Shown here piece after piece: positions 12,353 to 25,826 of a stretch of DNA of 64,000 nucleotides. Origin of the DNA: Dolomedes plantarius (Eukaryota; Arthropoda; Arachnida; Araneae; Dolomedidae); assembly GCA_907164885.2 (NCBI GenBank), contig OU015500.1:55133976-55197975 (forward strand). The letters are read 5' to 3'. The notes beneath the pieces were generated by a model that was not told the DNA's origin, did not search any database, and saw nothing but the letters and a program-made list of their open reading frames with translations. The position numbers and the translations under genes were made by a program. The number at the start of each line of letters is the position of its first letter. The first letter of the stretch is position 1.

Positions 12353-13414
12353 AATCGTTTATTTTAGAAACCCGTTAACAGACATTTTTTGGGATTTTCC
12401 CTTTTTTACAGAATTTGTGCCTTTTACCGCAAACATATACTTTGTACAAAAATCTTCCGACTACCATTCTGCATTACGGGTTACTATTGACAGTGCACAT
12501 TAACTCTAGTGCAGAAACCCGCTAATTGCAATAATAATTTTTAATTCTTTTTTAAACGTAGGAAATAAATATTTTATAAAAAAATATAAATTATAACATT
12601 GTATTCATTTTTAAAAATCATAATAATGCAACAAAATGAGGAAATTAGTCTTAAAAACCTTACGCTTTTGAAGAAAAACTTATTTTATTTCAGAACCCGC
12701 TAATTGCAAAATTTTAATTTTTTCTAAACGTAAGAAATAAATATTTTTATAAAAAATATAGATTATAACATTTTATTCATTTTTAAAAATTCCAATAATA
12801 CAACGAAATGAGGAAATTAGTCTTAAAAACCTTACATTTTTAAAGAAGAAATTATTTTATTTCAGAAACCCGCTAATTGCAATTTTTTAGTTTTTTAAAC
12901 GTAAGAAATAAATATTATATAAAAAATATAGATTATAATATTGTATTCATTTAAAAAAAATCCTAATAATACAACAAAATGAGGAAATTAGTCTTAAAGA
13001 CCTTACGTTTTTAAATAAAAGCTTATTTTATTACAGAAACACGCTAATTACAAAATTTTTGATTTTTTTAAACGTAAGAAATAAATATAATATAAAAAAT
13101 ATACATTATAATATTATATTTATTTTTAAAAATCCTAATAATACAATAAAATGAGGATATTAGCCTTACAACCTTTCGTGTTTAAAGAAAAACGTATTTT
13201 ATTGCAGAAACCACTTAATTGCAAAATTTTTCATTTATTTTAAACGTAAGTAATAAATATAAGTTAATTATATTCAACATGCGCTTGAAGAAGCTATCAG
13301 CTAGAGCTATAAATTTTTTTCAGCCAAAATCTATAATAATATCTAAAATAGAACATTTTTCTTTCTTTCCCAACAATTTGGATAAGCGCACTTAACGGGT
13401 TTCTGAAATAAACG
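12353..13414. mobile_element. non-coding TIR element with internal array built on its own end motif
   Basis: The left end (12353-12378) reads AATCGTTTATTTTAGAAACC and the right end (13389-13414), reverse-complemented, reads AATCGTTTATTTCAGAAACC; both continue CGTTAA. Between them is a tandem array (12512-13262) whose units each begin TTTATTTCAGAAACCCGCTAA-like, nearly the same motif. No coding region is present. No clear target duplication, so the superfamily is unknown. It may instead be a satellite whose flank happens to hold an inverted unit. Confidence 0.55.
12512..13262. repeat. tandem array, about 172-bp monomer, 4 units plus a partial
   Basis: Unit starts (CAGAAACCCGCTAATTGC-like) fall at 12512, 12691, 12863, 13034 and 13205, giving periods of 179, 172, 171 and 171. 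Each unit contains AAACGTAAGAAATAAATAT and ACAAAATGAGGAAATTAG blocks. Units are similar but not identical, so the array is not very recent. Confidence 0.9.
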
Positions 13415-14705
13415 ATTCAAATACGATTGTTTAAGTTTCTTGTATTGATATATATTCAATCATTATAAAATGTCTATCAGAGAAAATTTACTTATACTTA
13501 CTGGAATGTTGTACTGAAAAATGCAATATTGTATTCAGCACTATACAACAATAAACACATGATGTTACAATTAATATCTCATCTCCTTACATCATTTTGT
13601 TATTAGTTATTCAGCAATTTTTACTTGGTGTTTGTTTCAAGGAAACTTGCATTTATGTAGAGATAAGTGTCTTTGATAAATCGCTATAAACAATAGTTTA
13701 GATATTTTGTGTTCTGTGATTTTATTACAAATATCATATTGGTTTTATCGTTATTTTAACTGTAAAATTGGTTCTTAAGTTTAATCTATAAAAATTAACT
13801 TATTATATCAAAGTGACTATACCTTGCTAACGAAAAACACTTAAATTTGACGCATTGTATTCAAAGGCAAAAAATAAGTATTTTATTTTAAATCACAGAT
13901 TAAACTTTAATTTCTGAATCAAATAATATTGTAAGTTTAAACAATTCCCTTTTATGGTGTCTATTTGTACTATTATATTAAGAAAATTCTTTTCTTTCGT
14001 GTTGTGCCTGCAGAATATTCCACTCTTTCACTGATGGAACGACCTCACCAAATTCAGAAATCATATTTAATTTCCTTCTTCAAACAGACCTTCTAACAAG
14101 ACAGAAAATTTTTAGAAGCACTGATTTATATAAAGGAAACCCCTAGTGTAGAGATTTGTTCTGTCTGTATTAAATATATATTTTAGACTTCAGTTTCTGC
14201 GGAAATAACTCTCGACAGTGTTACTCGGTTTTTCCATTTTCAATGCATTTTGAATGTCGAGAACGGTTATTAATTTAATGCTCCGTTTTTAATCTATGGT
14301 AATTTATCAGGTATGTTGTTATGCAATCAGATTACATGCAATATATAATTAAATGTGCGTGTAAGTATTTCTCATTATGGAATACAGTTAAAATTCGACC
14401 TCGTTCAAAAAATAAATAATTTATTAAATTCATATTCTAACAAAAAAAACGCTTGACATTAAAATGAAGGTTACTTTGTTTAGATAAAATTGAAGGATAT
14501 AATTTACTTTTCTTGGGGGTTTTGATTAAGAGAGGCACTATTATTATAAAAATAATAAAATAAATCATATTTGAAATGAAAAATACAATGAAAAAACATT
14601 GTAAATATTATTAAGTGTGAAATAAAATTCAAAAATTAAATGTATCTTTTGAGTCTATCAGAAATCCATTATTTAATTGAATAATAAAGTCAAATGATTC
14701 TTCTA
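13415..14705. other. AT-rich sequence, no gene recognised
   Basis: Nothing supported on either strand. Confidence 0.45.
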
Positions 14706-14712
14706 AACTACA

Positions 14713-15046
14713 CTTTTTTTCCAATCCGGGGGCCTTGTCCTTACACATTCGCCTGTTATCACCGCGGTATTGTTGGCCTCTTTATTATAGGGTCAACATA
14801 TAGGTGACAAGCGTCGCCTCCTATAAACCGGTCCCGTAATTTTGAACCGAGTCAAGTAACTAGACCGGAAACACTTGACCCCGCACCTCCAAAGGTAACT
14901 TTGAGAACTTGGAGGACATTGCAGCCACGACAGATTTTTCGTGCACCTGTTTGTCTACATAGCAGTGGATTTGTCAGTTACCGGCATCGAGCCTGGGACA
15001 TTCATATCACTGTCTCGCTGCCTTTGCCAACTGGGCCACTGCGACC
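14713..15046 (-). mobile_element. tRNA-derived SINE with target duplication
   Basis: Reading the minus strand from 15046: GGTCGCAG, then a polymerase III A box TGGCCCAGTTGG (15027-15038), then a B box GGCTCGATGCC (14983-14993), then a GC-richer body and an A7 tail at 14713-14719. The direct repeat AACTACACTT flanks it at 14706-14715 and 15049-15058, the target duplication expected of LINE-driven retroposition. SINEs make no protein. The tRNA of origin is not determined. Confidence 0.85.
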
Positions 15047-15058
15047 TTAACTACACTT

Positions 15059-16965
15059 AATTCCAATCATTATGTATTTACTTTCCTATTGCCAATCATT
15101 TCTTTTTTGTAATATTCATATAAAATATTTAATAAATTAGGATAAAATAGGTAATGAAGACACTATACAAGTCATTTTAAACATCCGTTGAAAAAATTTT
15201 ACACTAAATAATTTTAAATTACAAATGTAAAAGGGGTATATATTAAATGTTTATTAATAATTTAATTCAATAGATAATTCCATTTAGGACTTTAAATTAA
15301 AAGGCAAAATCTTACTCATAGAGTTTTATCATTTCTTTCTATATAATAGTTTTTGAATTATTGCTGCAAATATATTATATGCATATACTAATGCCAGATG
15401 ACACTATATGTACTTATTTATTCAACACGTTTCGTCCTCTAACTGGCATGAAACTAAAATATACTTCCTTTAAGCCTATTTTAATGAAATAAAATACTTT
15501 TCATGTTCATACCTAATAAACTAATTGGCATATATGCAATTTGAAAAGTCTAATTACGGTATGCGTCTAATTAAAGGTAATATGAACGAACTTCTATAAA
15601 ATTTGAAATACTTTTAAAGAAACACTAATGTTTTTAAAGTGAAAAAAGGTATTTCCATTCATCGTTTGTCTGAAAATTCTAATGTTTTAATGCACTTTTC
15701 ATGTTTCGTTTAAAAACTTTAATTCTTAAAGATTAGAGTTTGAAATTTTTCCAGTTGTCTAAAATAAAAAAGTCCATATATACTGTAAAAATTGAACTTT
15801 TGACTTTGAGAGTTCAAGCAAAAAAGAAATTCTATTATATCCATTTATCTTCTTCAGCTTAATTAGTGTAAGTCATAAATATAATTTAATTCAAAAGTTA
15901 ATTAGTTTTCCTCCCTTCGTCACAGCAGATTCTGATATATAGCTTAGCAAAGGATGGGAAAATCTACAGCAGACGTCTTCTATTAAGCCTGGAAAAATTA
16001 TTTCAGCCTTCGATCTCTGATTCAGGGCCACTAGAGAAAGAAATTTCTGTTTAATTAAGCGTCATGGGAGTTCTATATTTTAATAATTATTTATTTTGAA
16101 ATTCCTCCAAAGACCTCTGCGTGATTTATGTGAACTCATTAAATTTTGTTAGCAGTCTGGGTTTGTTGAGACTTCAAACTGAACTCTAATTAAAAAAAAT
16201 AATGTGTTGTAAATTCAACTAGATTTGAGAGAGGTTAAAATTTTTATATGCTAATAAAACCAAGTCAGTCTTTCTCATAAAAGAAAAGGAATTTCTTTTT
16301 ATAAGTCAAATAAACTTACAATTCGTGTGTAGCAGACATAATCCAACAAGAACGTACTATTGACGATTAAAATATATGGGTGAAAAGCTTTACTTAATTC
16401 CCAAAGCTACTAATTTTTGCCTCTGTGGAATATACAAAATATATTTAAATAAGCACCTTCCCCCATGCCCGCGGTCCATAGAGGGCCTACCGTCTATATA
16501 CCAGAGCTCACAAGATAAATTCTAGGAAATTTAAGTTAACATATTAGCTAAAAGTGAATCCTCTGCAAATTGAAAACACAATGGAAACAAGACCACCCAA
16601 GTCAAATGAAAGTTTAGATTAAAAAAATATCTATTGTTCTATTCTTATTTAAACATAATCGATTTATCGATGACGTTTGATAATTTCGTCCTGTTTTATT
16701 GGAAGTTTTAGAAACGTAAATGACAACAGGTAAGGACTGGTGTTAATTCTAATTGATGAGAAAATAAATGAAAAAAAATCAAAATCAAGAGAAGGACAAT
16801 ACAAACTAAATATGAACATCTCTTTCCCGAGAAAGAAAAAATATTTCTGAGAGAAAATGTTGAACCTATTTAAAAATCGTGGATGACACTTGCCAAAGCA
16901 GATTTAGTCATATACAAAGAACAGAAAGTAGCACGTTGTACTCATTAAAATTGTAGCAAAATTGT
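15059..16965. other. AT-rich sequence, no gene recognised
   Basis: Nothing supported. A short GC-richer patch near 16460-16510 has no recognisable structure. Confidence 0.45.
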
Positions 16966-17215
16966 TCACATTTATAACCTTAGATTTCCCTCATTTTCCA
17001 TTTTACAATTTTGTTTAAACCTACACATACTTAAAAAATTTACTTTCAATATATATGCCATCAGAAAATGTAGTGTGAAAATATTAAATATATATATTAA
17101 TAAAACCCATTAAAAAGAAGAAATACTTAAACGCATAGCATTATACTTATTTCAGAACTTCTCATAAATCATGGATATTAAGAACCAAAATTACTCAGCG
17201 AGAGGAAGGACTCGT
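16966..17215. repeat. direct repeat copy A of about 250 bp (copy B at 20284-20535)
   Basis: Blocks shared in the same order with copy B include CCTTAGATTTC, TTTAAACCTAC.CATACTTAA, GAAAATGTAGTGT, AAGAAGAAAT.CTTAAAC and ACTTCTCATAAA. The copies are diverged and lie 3.3 kb apart. The LINE fragment and a Tc1 element lie between them. They could be a segmental duplication or two copies of an unrecognised repeat. Confidence 0.75.
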
Positions 17216-17511
17216 ACAGTACGTGTCCCTATTGTAATGTGAATTCCGTATTCACAAATATTTTATCGATTACATACTTAAATATTTACTATATTTCTTT
17301 TTTGCTTCATAAATCATAAAGAATACTTAGAACAAGCCGTCATTCTACAGACGTAAGAGAATTATGAACATTCATTCAGTTATGCTGATAAAAAATTTCA
17401 TGCATGTCACAAATAGAAAACAGTGAGTTTGCTCTCTCCTAAGGAATAATATTTCACGGTCCGTATAGGGAATATATGTGATGTAAACCTTCCAGATTCT
17501 TAATAGGTTGT

Positions 17512-18060
17512 TGTTGTTGCTAAGTACCCTGGACTAGAAAATGCTATACTAGGTCCATAAGGCTCTGGCGTGGAAAAAAATGGCAATAATCAGTATCCTG
17601 ATCTTCTGCAAGTCTGCTAACGGGTATTCCTAAACAGTACATAATGTGAAGGATTCGCAGAAACAAGGGGAAAATGCTTTAGTAGAGTTTTAGCATACTT
17701 TTTGTATTGCCACTCCTAAGACGAGCCAGGAAAGACTATACTGGTCTCGAACTTCTAAGAACAAGGTTAGACCATGGCGCTTGGTCGGATACCACTGACG
17801 TACAGGACTCCAAACATTGTATAACCCGGTCTTTTAAAAACGAATTGAGCCTAAGATGCAGTTAGGACATCAAACAGGGGCGAATCCTCTAAACAGTCCT
17901 TATTTGTTGGAATGTCGGCCTGATTGCTGAACAAACCCACGGGTGACGGGATCCACTGAAATGTTGTTGATTTAGAGGCCGCCATGCGAGAAATGAGGAA
18001 GATAATGTTGGTACTTGTTTTATCAGTGATAAGCGGCCACTTCATTAGACGTTGGTATAT
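17512..18060 (-). pseudogene. LINE 3' fragment with RNase H remnant
   Basis: On the minus strand, an open frame (18045 to 17851) reads TTFQWIPSPVGLFSNQADI then TNKDCLEDSP. This resembles the RNase H motif LQWIPSHVGI.GNE.AD of non-LTR retrotransposons, with the His of SH changed to P. About 340 bp of 3' non-coding sequence follow and end at a (CAA)n tail (GCAACAACAACAACC, 17512-17526 in complement). The element is 5' truncated, as LINEs commonly are. The His change and missing upstream part make it inactive. Confidence 0.6.
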
Positions 18061-18437
18061 ACTGTTGGTGGATACTGTTGCTGACGGTCAAGATCAAGAT
18101 ATCTTAATAATAATGGTTATTATAGCTTTTACTTTTGAAACGGTGGAAATATTTTTCAATTCACGGCGATGTTACATGAACGCAGCCAGACTGAAAATGC
18201 ACAACTATGTTAGACTCTTGGTAATTTTAAATACATGCGTTTTCGTTTTATATAAGAGATTATGAAAGAGTTTCCTATACGTACTTAAGAAAATCATATG
18301 AATCATTTAAACAGTAAATAAAGATGACAATATTTTTTTAGATAAGTTTTATGAGGAGGTATGTTAAAAAATTAACCCAGGGAGGCATCTCCACGTCTGA
18401 TAAACTTCTCAGGATATGTTTGTGTATATCTACACAA

Positions 18438-18440
<3 letters not shown>

Positions 18441-18506
<66 letters not shown>
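18441..18506. repeat. (TA)n then (TG)n microsatellite
   Basis: A TA run passes into a TG run immediately before the TA target of the next Tc1 element. Confidence 0.95.
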
Positions 18507-18507
<1 letters not shown>

Positions 18508-18508
18508 A

Positions 18509-20130
<1,622 letters not shown>

Positions 20131-20283
20131 CAGAAGACATCAAATTAACAGGTAGATGTTTATCATTCCTCAAGTATCATAAGTAATCACAATATATATG
20201 GACTTTATTTCTGGCAAATATGAAAATGACACTGATGGTATACATTTTAAACTTCTGGATCCTTGTTTCATTTTAACAAATGT

Positions 20284-20535
20284 TCTCATTTAAAGCCTTA
20301 GATTTCTCTTAACTTCCATTTTTATCACTTATTTTAAACCTACGCATACTTAACAAAATCACTTTGAAACCAAATGCCACTAGAAAATGTAGTGTAAAAA
20401 TATTAAAAATAATATCAATGCAATACATTCAGAAGAAGAAATGCTTAAACTTAAATAGCATGGAATTATACTTCTTTCAGCACTTCTCATAAACTATGAA
20501 GATTAAGCACCTAAATTACTCGGCGAGGTGAATGA
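20284..20535. repeat. direct repeat copy B of about 250 bp (copy A at 16966-17215)
   Basis: Same ordered blocks as copy A, ending at TTACTCGGCGAGG against TTACTCAGCGAGA in copy A. Beyond this the two diverge abruptly. Confidence 0.75.
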
Positions 20536-22440
20536 GTCTTTAAATTCCAAGCTAGTTACTTATCTTAAAGTCTCATTTAGCCTGTATGTAAAGCCATGAA
20601 TTCTAATATCTTGAACTTCCTTTCAATCTGTTACAATACTATTTGCTTGTGCCTTTTATTATTTAGAGGTAAAAGCTTTCTCGTAAGAAAGAAGCCATGT
20701 GGGTGTGAAAGCAAAATTCATTAATTTTTCTCTAAATAGTTTTCATTAATATTTTTTTTTTATGTAAGACATGGGAAAGTCACTTACTTTTAATAGTTCG
20801 ACTATTACGAAAAAGTTATTGATCTTAGTTGTAAACTGAAGAATAAAATATTGATAATTTTTTTAATCTCCGTTTCCTCAAAACACCACAATTAATAAAT
20901 TAATAACGTAAACAATTTTTAATTACGGATTATTGAGCATTATCTTAAATTTTTTGATATTCTGGAATAAACAATAAAACAAAATTTAAAAAGAAAGAAA
21001 ATATTTTAACTGTATATTACATATTCATAATTTAAAATTTCTGATAAAATAGACTAATTAACAAAATAAACTTAAAAAAATTAATTTGAACTGTAGATCA
21101 CATATTCATTATTTGAAAGTTTCCGATATTGTGGACTTAATAATAAAATAAAATGCAATAATGTTAATTTTAACTGTAGGTTACTTATTCTTAGATTCTC
21201 TTTCTTTTATGAAGAGAATATGAAAAAAAAAACTATTGACATATTCGGGTACTGTTTAAAACTTTAGAATTTAAAACAGTACAGAAAAGTTGTCAATAAA
21301 TGAAAATAAATGTAAATATGCACTACTACGAGCTCCACGAAAATATTGGTAATTATTCTTTGAATGATTATGAAAGATTCCAAAACAACAAAAAAAACGA
21401 ATTCTTATAACGCAGTGCTTTATTATTTATAATTCTTCTAAACATCGCAAATATTTTAGATATTTCATATGTCGAGAACAATATAAAATTACTTTAAGCA
21501 CGGACTTTATGAAACGAAAATTCCGTCATAAATAAAATATTTCCCCATTTGCTTAAATTACAAGATTTATGTGTTTCAAGCATTGTTAGTTCCAAATAAA
21601 TTACGTACTGCATCCTTAACAATAATGTAAGCATTTGAAATATACAGTATAAGAACAAGTATAATTTTTATTACTAAAATACATTACTTTAACCTATATT
21701 TCAAGCAACTAGGATCTCTAATATTTCTTGAATTTCCTTGCTTTAGACAATTCAAAGATCGACTGCTCATTCATTCTAGTTCGCCCCAAACTCTCGCGTC
21801 TGTGTAAATCCCATCATAGGGGAATTTTTCTCTGTAACAACCTGTCATCAATTATACTACTCATATCCGCAGTTACATTGCAAATTACTCGGAACTCTAG
21901 AGTTTTCTAGAGAGGAACTGTGCTACGGTTTTTCTTGAAAGACAGTTTTTCTGCCCCCGAATGCATTCAAAGTTTAATTCTAAAACGTTGGATAATTCAT
22001 TTAAATGACAGTTTTAAACGAAAATAATATTAATATGAACATTCTTAATAATAATAATGAACATTCTTAAGAGCTGCTCATTAAAATTTTTGAGATTATG
22101 TCATTCAAAATTGGTATTCTTAAACAAAGAGATGGAATTTAAATTCCCTATACTGAAAACATACGTTTTATATTAAAAGGAGGTTTAACTAAAGTTACTG
22201 TGTTTGCATTTTGAAAACACACAAACATATCTTTAAACAATGAACAACATGGAATAATGAATGGTAACTATGACAATCATTATACGTCATAATATTTACG
22301 GATATTTTTTTTTATCTCATAAACGTATGAATTTTCCTATTTGAAATATAATTGCATTACACATTTCATATATGTAAAACCCTCAATAGCTGTATACAAT
22401 TTTTGAACTTTTTTGTAAGATATCTGTAAGACTGTACTAA
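20536..22440. other. AT-rich sequence, no gene recognised
   Basis: Nothing supported on either strand. Confidence 0.45.
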
Positions 22441-22719
22441 CTTTATTTTAAACGGAGCGAGAACTATTGGTGATCACCAATCCCAAAACTTTTCAAACTC
22501 CCAATCCCGCCAAGTTGGGAACGGATTTCGCCAAGTTCCTAAACTTTGCCGACTCCCGAACGGAAGTCGTAAAAAGACTGAAAGAACCCAGACGATTCTC
22601 TAGAGGGGAGGTTGCTATCACAAGCGTGTCACCTGTGTATGCTTTACGAATACCAAAGAGGGCTTGGTTTGGTTTGGAGCGCTACGGTCAACTTTTTGGT
22701 ACTCGAGGGCTAACTAGAC

Positions 22720-23332
22720 CAGCGGTTCTCAACCTGGGGAGCGCGCCCCCCTAGGGGGGCGTAGAAGAATTTCAAGGGAGGCGTGAGCTTAAAAAAAAAG
22801 TAAAATAAAAAGTAAAACTAACTGTAATTTACTGTACCCAATTTTGCGGTCACAATGTAACCGTAACGTATTTTCGACATACGAACACGATAATTGTCGT
22901 AATTGTAAAAACACGATAATTGTCGTACGTCTGGACGTTGAAAGTGACCTAAGGTGTGCTTTGTCACAGTTACAACCTAATATTCAAAAACCTGTGAAAG
23001 ACAAACAGTGTCAGCTCTCTCATTAATGTTGTGAAAGTGACTGGTATTACATGCCAACCTCACCTAGATCCTTGATTACCTCAAATATATTTGATCTGTA
23101 TTTAATTCTTTGATTCCGTATGTTCTAATAATAATATGTTCCAAATTAATATATGTGTAGTAATATTACATTTTGTGTATGAAATTATGTATTCTATATT
23201 TTTATTTAATAACCAGCTTCAAATTCCGAATGCACTATTTGTATTGACCACATATGGTGGTGAGGGGGGGGAGGCGTGACGTCACATCAGTGTTCAAAGA
23301 GGGCACAGAGCCTGAAAGTTTGAGAATCCCTG
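22720..23332 (+). mobile_element. hAT-superfamily element, 613 bp, internally deleted
   Basis: Ends are short imperfect inverted repeats (CAGCGGTTCTCAACC left; CAGGGATTCTCAAAC right in reverse complement). A perfect 8-bp target duplication AACTAGAC lies at 22712-22719 and 23333-23340, diagnostic of hAT transposition. The interior keeps only the 3' end of a transposase gene. The terminal motif is that of hAT elements known from many animals. Confidence 0.92.
22903..23026 (+). pseudogene. hAT transposase C-terminal remnant
   Basis: The frame ends VRLDVESDLRCALSQL, then KDKQCQLSH and a stop at 23026. This is the usual extreme C-terminus of hAT transposases of the zinc-finger BED type (R..VE.DLR.ALS...K..Q.SH). 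Everything upstream, including the catalytic core and dimerisation region, is missing, so the element depends on a full-length relative to move. Confidence 0.75.
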
Positions 23333-23404
23333 AACTAGACCAAGACCTACAGCATAACCCTTTGACTACCGAAGGCCCATTTTGCAGCTTACCCCCCCCC
23401 CCCC

Positions 23405-23826
23405 CCCGAACGAGAACGAGAACGAGAAGCGTCTTTCTCTTCCCCCATAGGACATCCTGACGATTGTACTGAAAATTTTCACGGTGGGGTGCAGTCCAGT
23501 TATCAGTATCAGGTCATAAAGTACGCCGGAATCAGTTCTAGACAATAAAAGAAGTTCGAAAAGATAAGAGAACCACTCTGCGGTGACGTTGAGCTGTCGG
23601 TAGAGTCACCACCTACCAGATACTTGGGGGAGGCAATCTAGGAGAATTTCGACCGGTCATCTGGACTTTTGAATGTGCGGCCGGCTAGGCCGGTTCGGGT
23701 TTCAGAAGGGTTAAACCGGTTCCGAACGGCTACATACATCCATGTCAACAGTGGGACTCGAATCCACAGGATCTGAACCGAATACCGGCTCCCTAGCAAT
23801 TTGGCCCTCAGCTGGCTACGAAAGAG
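23405..23826 (-). mobile_element. second tRNA-derived SINE-like repeat
   Basis: On the minus strand the 5' part has an A-box-like TAGCCAGCTGAGG (23806-23818) and a B box GATTCGAGTCC (23753-23763) at tRNA-like spacing. The body is GC-rich and runs to a short (CTCGTT)n tract and a G homopolymer (about 23394-23425), which could be the 3' tail. No target duplication found. The tRNA-like head is not a complete tRNA gene. Confidence 0.6.
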
Positions 23827-23829
23827 GGT

Positions 23830-24602
23830 ATTTTAGAATGTTAAAAATGTGTTGGTTATGAACAACAATTATCTTTAATATCACGTGTTTGTGTTATGGT
23901 GCATGTGTGACAAAACGTGGTTGTCTTAGAGTCAAGTGTTTGTACTTTGAGTCCTGGGTCATTGATGCTTAGATAACTTGATGCTTAAGTCAGCTGGGTA
24001 GTAAAACACACCAGTTGTACTGATGAGGCCCGTGATGAACGACATTAAAACATTGAGACTGGTAGTTGTATTATAACATATAATAATATATTGTTTTAAA
24101 TCATGTTTCAAACGTCAACTTTTTTTTCGTAAAATTGTTTCATTTATTCCCATAAAAATGGAACTTCCAGTTTAACACGTAAATTTATTTCATCACAGGA
24201 GAAAAGCATCTGCATGTCCCAAGAGGGATATCTCAATAATATAATATTGCTTAAAATTCTCATTTTCCCATTACAAAATAAAAGTCACTTTGGCAACAAA
24301 TCGGAAGCTAAAATATTGCTTTAAATTAGAATAAAACTGTTGAAAGCAATGCTCTGAATTTAAATAGAGTGACACTCAAAAACTGAAGTTCTATATTACA
24401 CGTACAGATATTTCGTAAATTAATTTTGATATTTCATAACATATATAAGGGTAAAATACTTTTTATCTGATATAAATATAATCAAATACAATAAGCTCAA
24501 ACATTCTTTTTACATATCCTTACTCTTCAAAGGAAAAAAAAGAAATATTTTAATAAAAATCTAGCTTTTTGAATTTTATTACCTGAAAAAATTAAAACAA
24601 AA
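23830..24602. other. AT-rich sequence, no gene recognised
   Basis: Nothing supported. Confidence 0.45.
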
Positions 24603-24604
24603 TA

Positions 24605-25824
24605 CACTGAAGTGCCACTGAATTAGGAATAGCAAAGCCTATGCAAATTGTGTAGCGCTGCGCATCATGCATACGCAAGTGAGGGCTCTGTGGTAACTGC
24701 TTATATAGCGCGTACTGTGGTTGTTCTGAATTAGCTGTTGGAATTGCCAGTATGGGTAAACTGCCAGATTTAGACGCCTTCGATCGCGGACAAATCGTAG
24801 GTGCGCGACGCATGGGCCATTCAATTTCCGAAATCGTCAAAAAGCTAGGATTTTCAAGATCGACAGTGTCAAGAGTATACCAAGAATACATGGAAGGTGG
24901 AAAAAAAACTAGCGATCGGGCAAACTGCAAAGGACAATTAGCCTTGACAGTGCGTGGTGAGAGACAGCTCAGGCGTATTGTACGTAGCCAGCGAAGCCAA
25001 ACATTAGCTCAAATTACCACCCAGTTTAATGACGCTGCCAGTCATACAGTCAGTAAACGGACTGCACAGCGCTCGCTTCACCGTATGGGTTTCGGGAGCC
25101 GTCGACCGACGAGAGTACCATTGCTCTATACTCGCCATCGGGCTGCACGTCTTGCCTGGGCAAGAGAGCACAGAGACTGGAGTGTAGAGGACTGGAAACG
25201 AGTAGCATGGAGTGATGAGTCTCGATTTCGACTACTTAACGCCGACGGGAGGCTGAGAATATGGCGTCAGGCTCATGAAGCCATGGATCTTGCATGCCTG
25301 GCTGGAACTGTACAAGGGCATGGTGGCTCAATCATGGTCTGGGGTGTTTTTTCGTGGCACACTTTGGGATTTATGGTGCGTGTACCAAACTCCCTCAATG
25401 CAATTCGGTAAGTAGAGTTGCTAGGTGATCACCTCCATCCGTTTATGTTGTTCTGTTATCCGCACGGTAATGGAGTTTTCCAGCAAGACAACTGTACCTC
25501 TCACAAGTCCCGGTTGGCTACTGGCTGGTTGGATGAGCATTCCTCTGACTTCTCTGTCAGGAATTGGCCACCTAGAAGCCCAGACTTAAATCCTATTGAG
25601 CATCTTTGGGATGCTTTGAAACAAGGCGTGAAAGGCCATCACACAGCACCAAAGAACCTTACTGAATTATGGACAGCTTTAGCCAATATTTGGCAAGCCA
25701 TTCCTGTGGAACGTTTCCAGAAACTTGTTGAATCTATGCCTCGTGGTGTGGCAGCCGTTATCAAGACCAGAGGACGTCCAACTCGTTACTAGTTAGGTAT
25801 CCCTAATTCAGTGGCACTTCAGTG
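24605..25824 (+). mobile_element. Tc1-type element, 1220 bp, one nonsense mutation
   Basis: Inverted ends of 27 bp (one mismatch) begin CACTGAAGTGCCACTGAATT at 24605 and end at 25824. TA duplicates at 24603-24604 and 25825-25826. One bp longer than the 8719 element, with the same gene layout. Confidence 0.95.
24752..25792 (+). pseudogene. Tc1-like transposase, DD36E spacing, one in-frame stop
   Basis: The frame is continuous for 347 codons except for TAA at 25409-25411 (codon 220). N-terminal helix-turn-helix at residues about 8-48 (FDRGQIVGARR..SISEIVKKLGFSRSTV), second one about 80-113. Catalytic D155 (AWSDESRF) is before the stop. D246 (FQQDNCTSH) and E283 (SPDLNPIEHLW) follow it, 36 residues apart. 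It ends RGRPTRY. Length and catalytic positions equal those of 8866-9906, but the TIRs differ, so they are sister families. The stop would cut the product before two of three catalytic residues. A very young pseudogene, or functional only with readthrough. Confidence 0.92.
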
Positions 25825-25826
25825 TA

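Noticed and set aside
12512..13262. CRISPR-like regular repeats
   Set aside because: Units of 172 bp repeat along their whole length with no unique spacers, in a eukaryotic context; a tandem array.
14983..15046. Possible tRNA gene (A and B boxes)
   Set aside because: Box spacing fits a tRNA-derived SINE head with A tail and target duplication; the sequence does not fold as a complete tRNA.
17984..18265. 93-codon plus-strand frame with a good start context (GCCGCCATGC) and hydrophobic segments
   Set aside because: It lies opposite a LINE RNase H remnant on the minus strand (FQWIPSPVGLFSNQAD), which explains the sequence better.
22467..22754. 95-codon plus-strand frame
   Set aside because: It runs across the target duplication into the hAT terminus, so it is not a conserved gene; no domain seen.
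24592..24930. 112-codon minus-strand frame
   Set aside because: Shadow of the plus-strand Tc1 transposase, whose motifs and TIRs are unambiguous.
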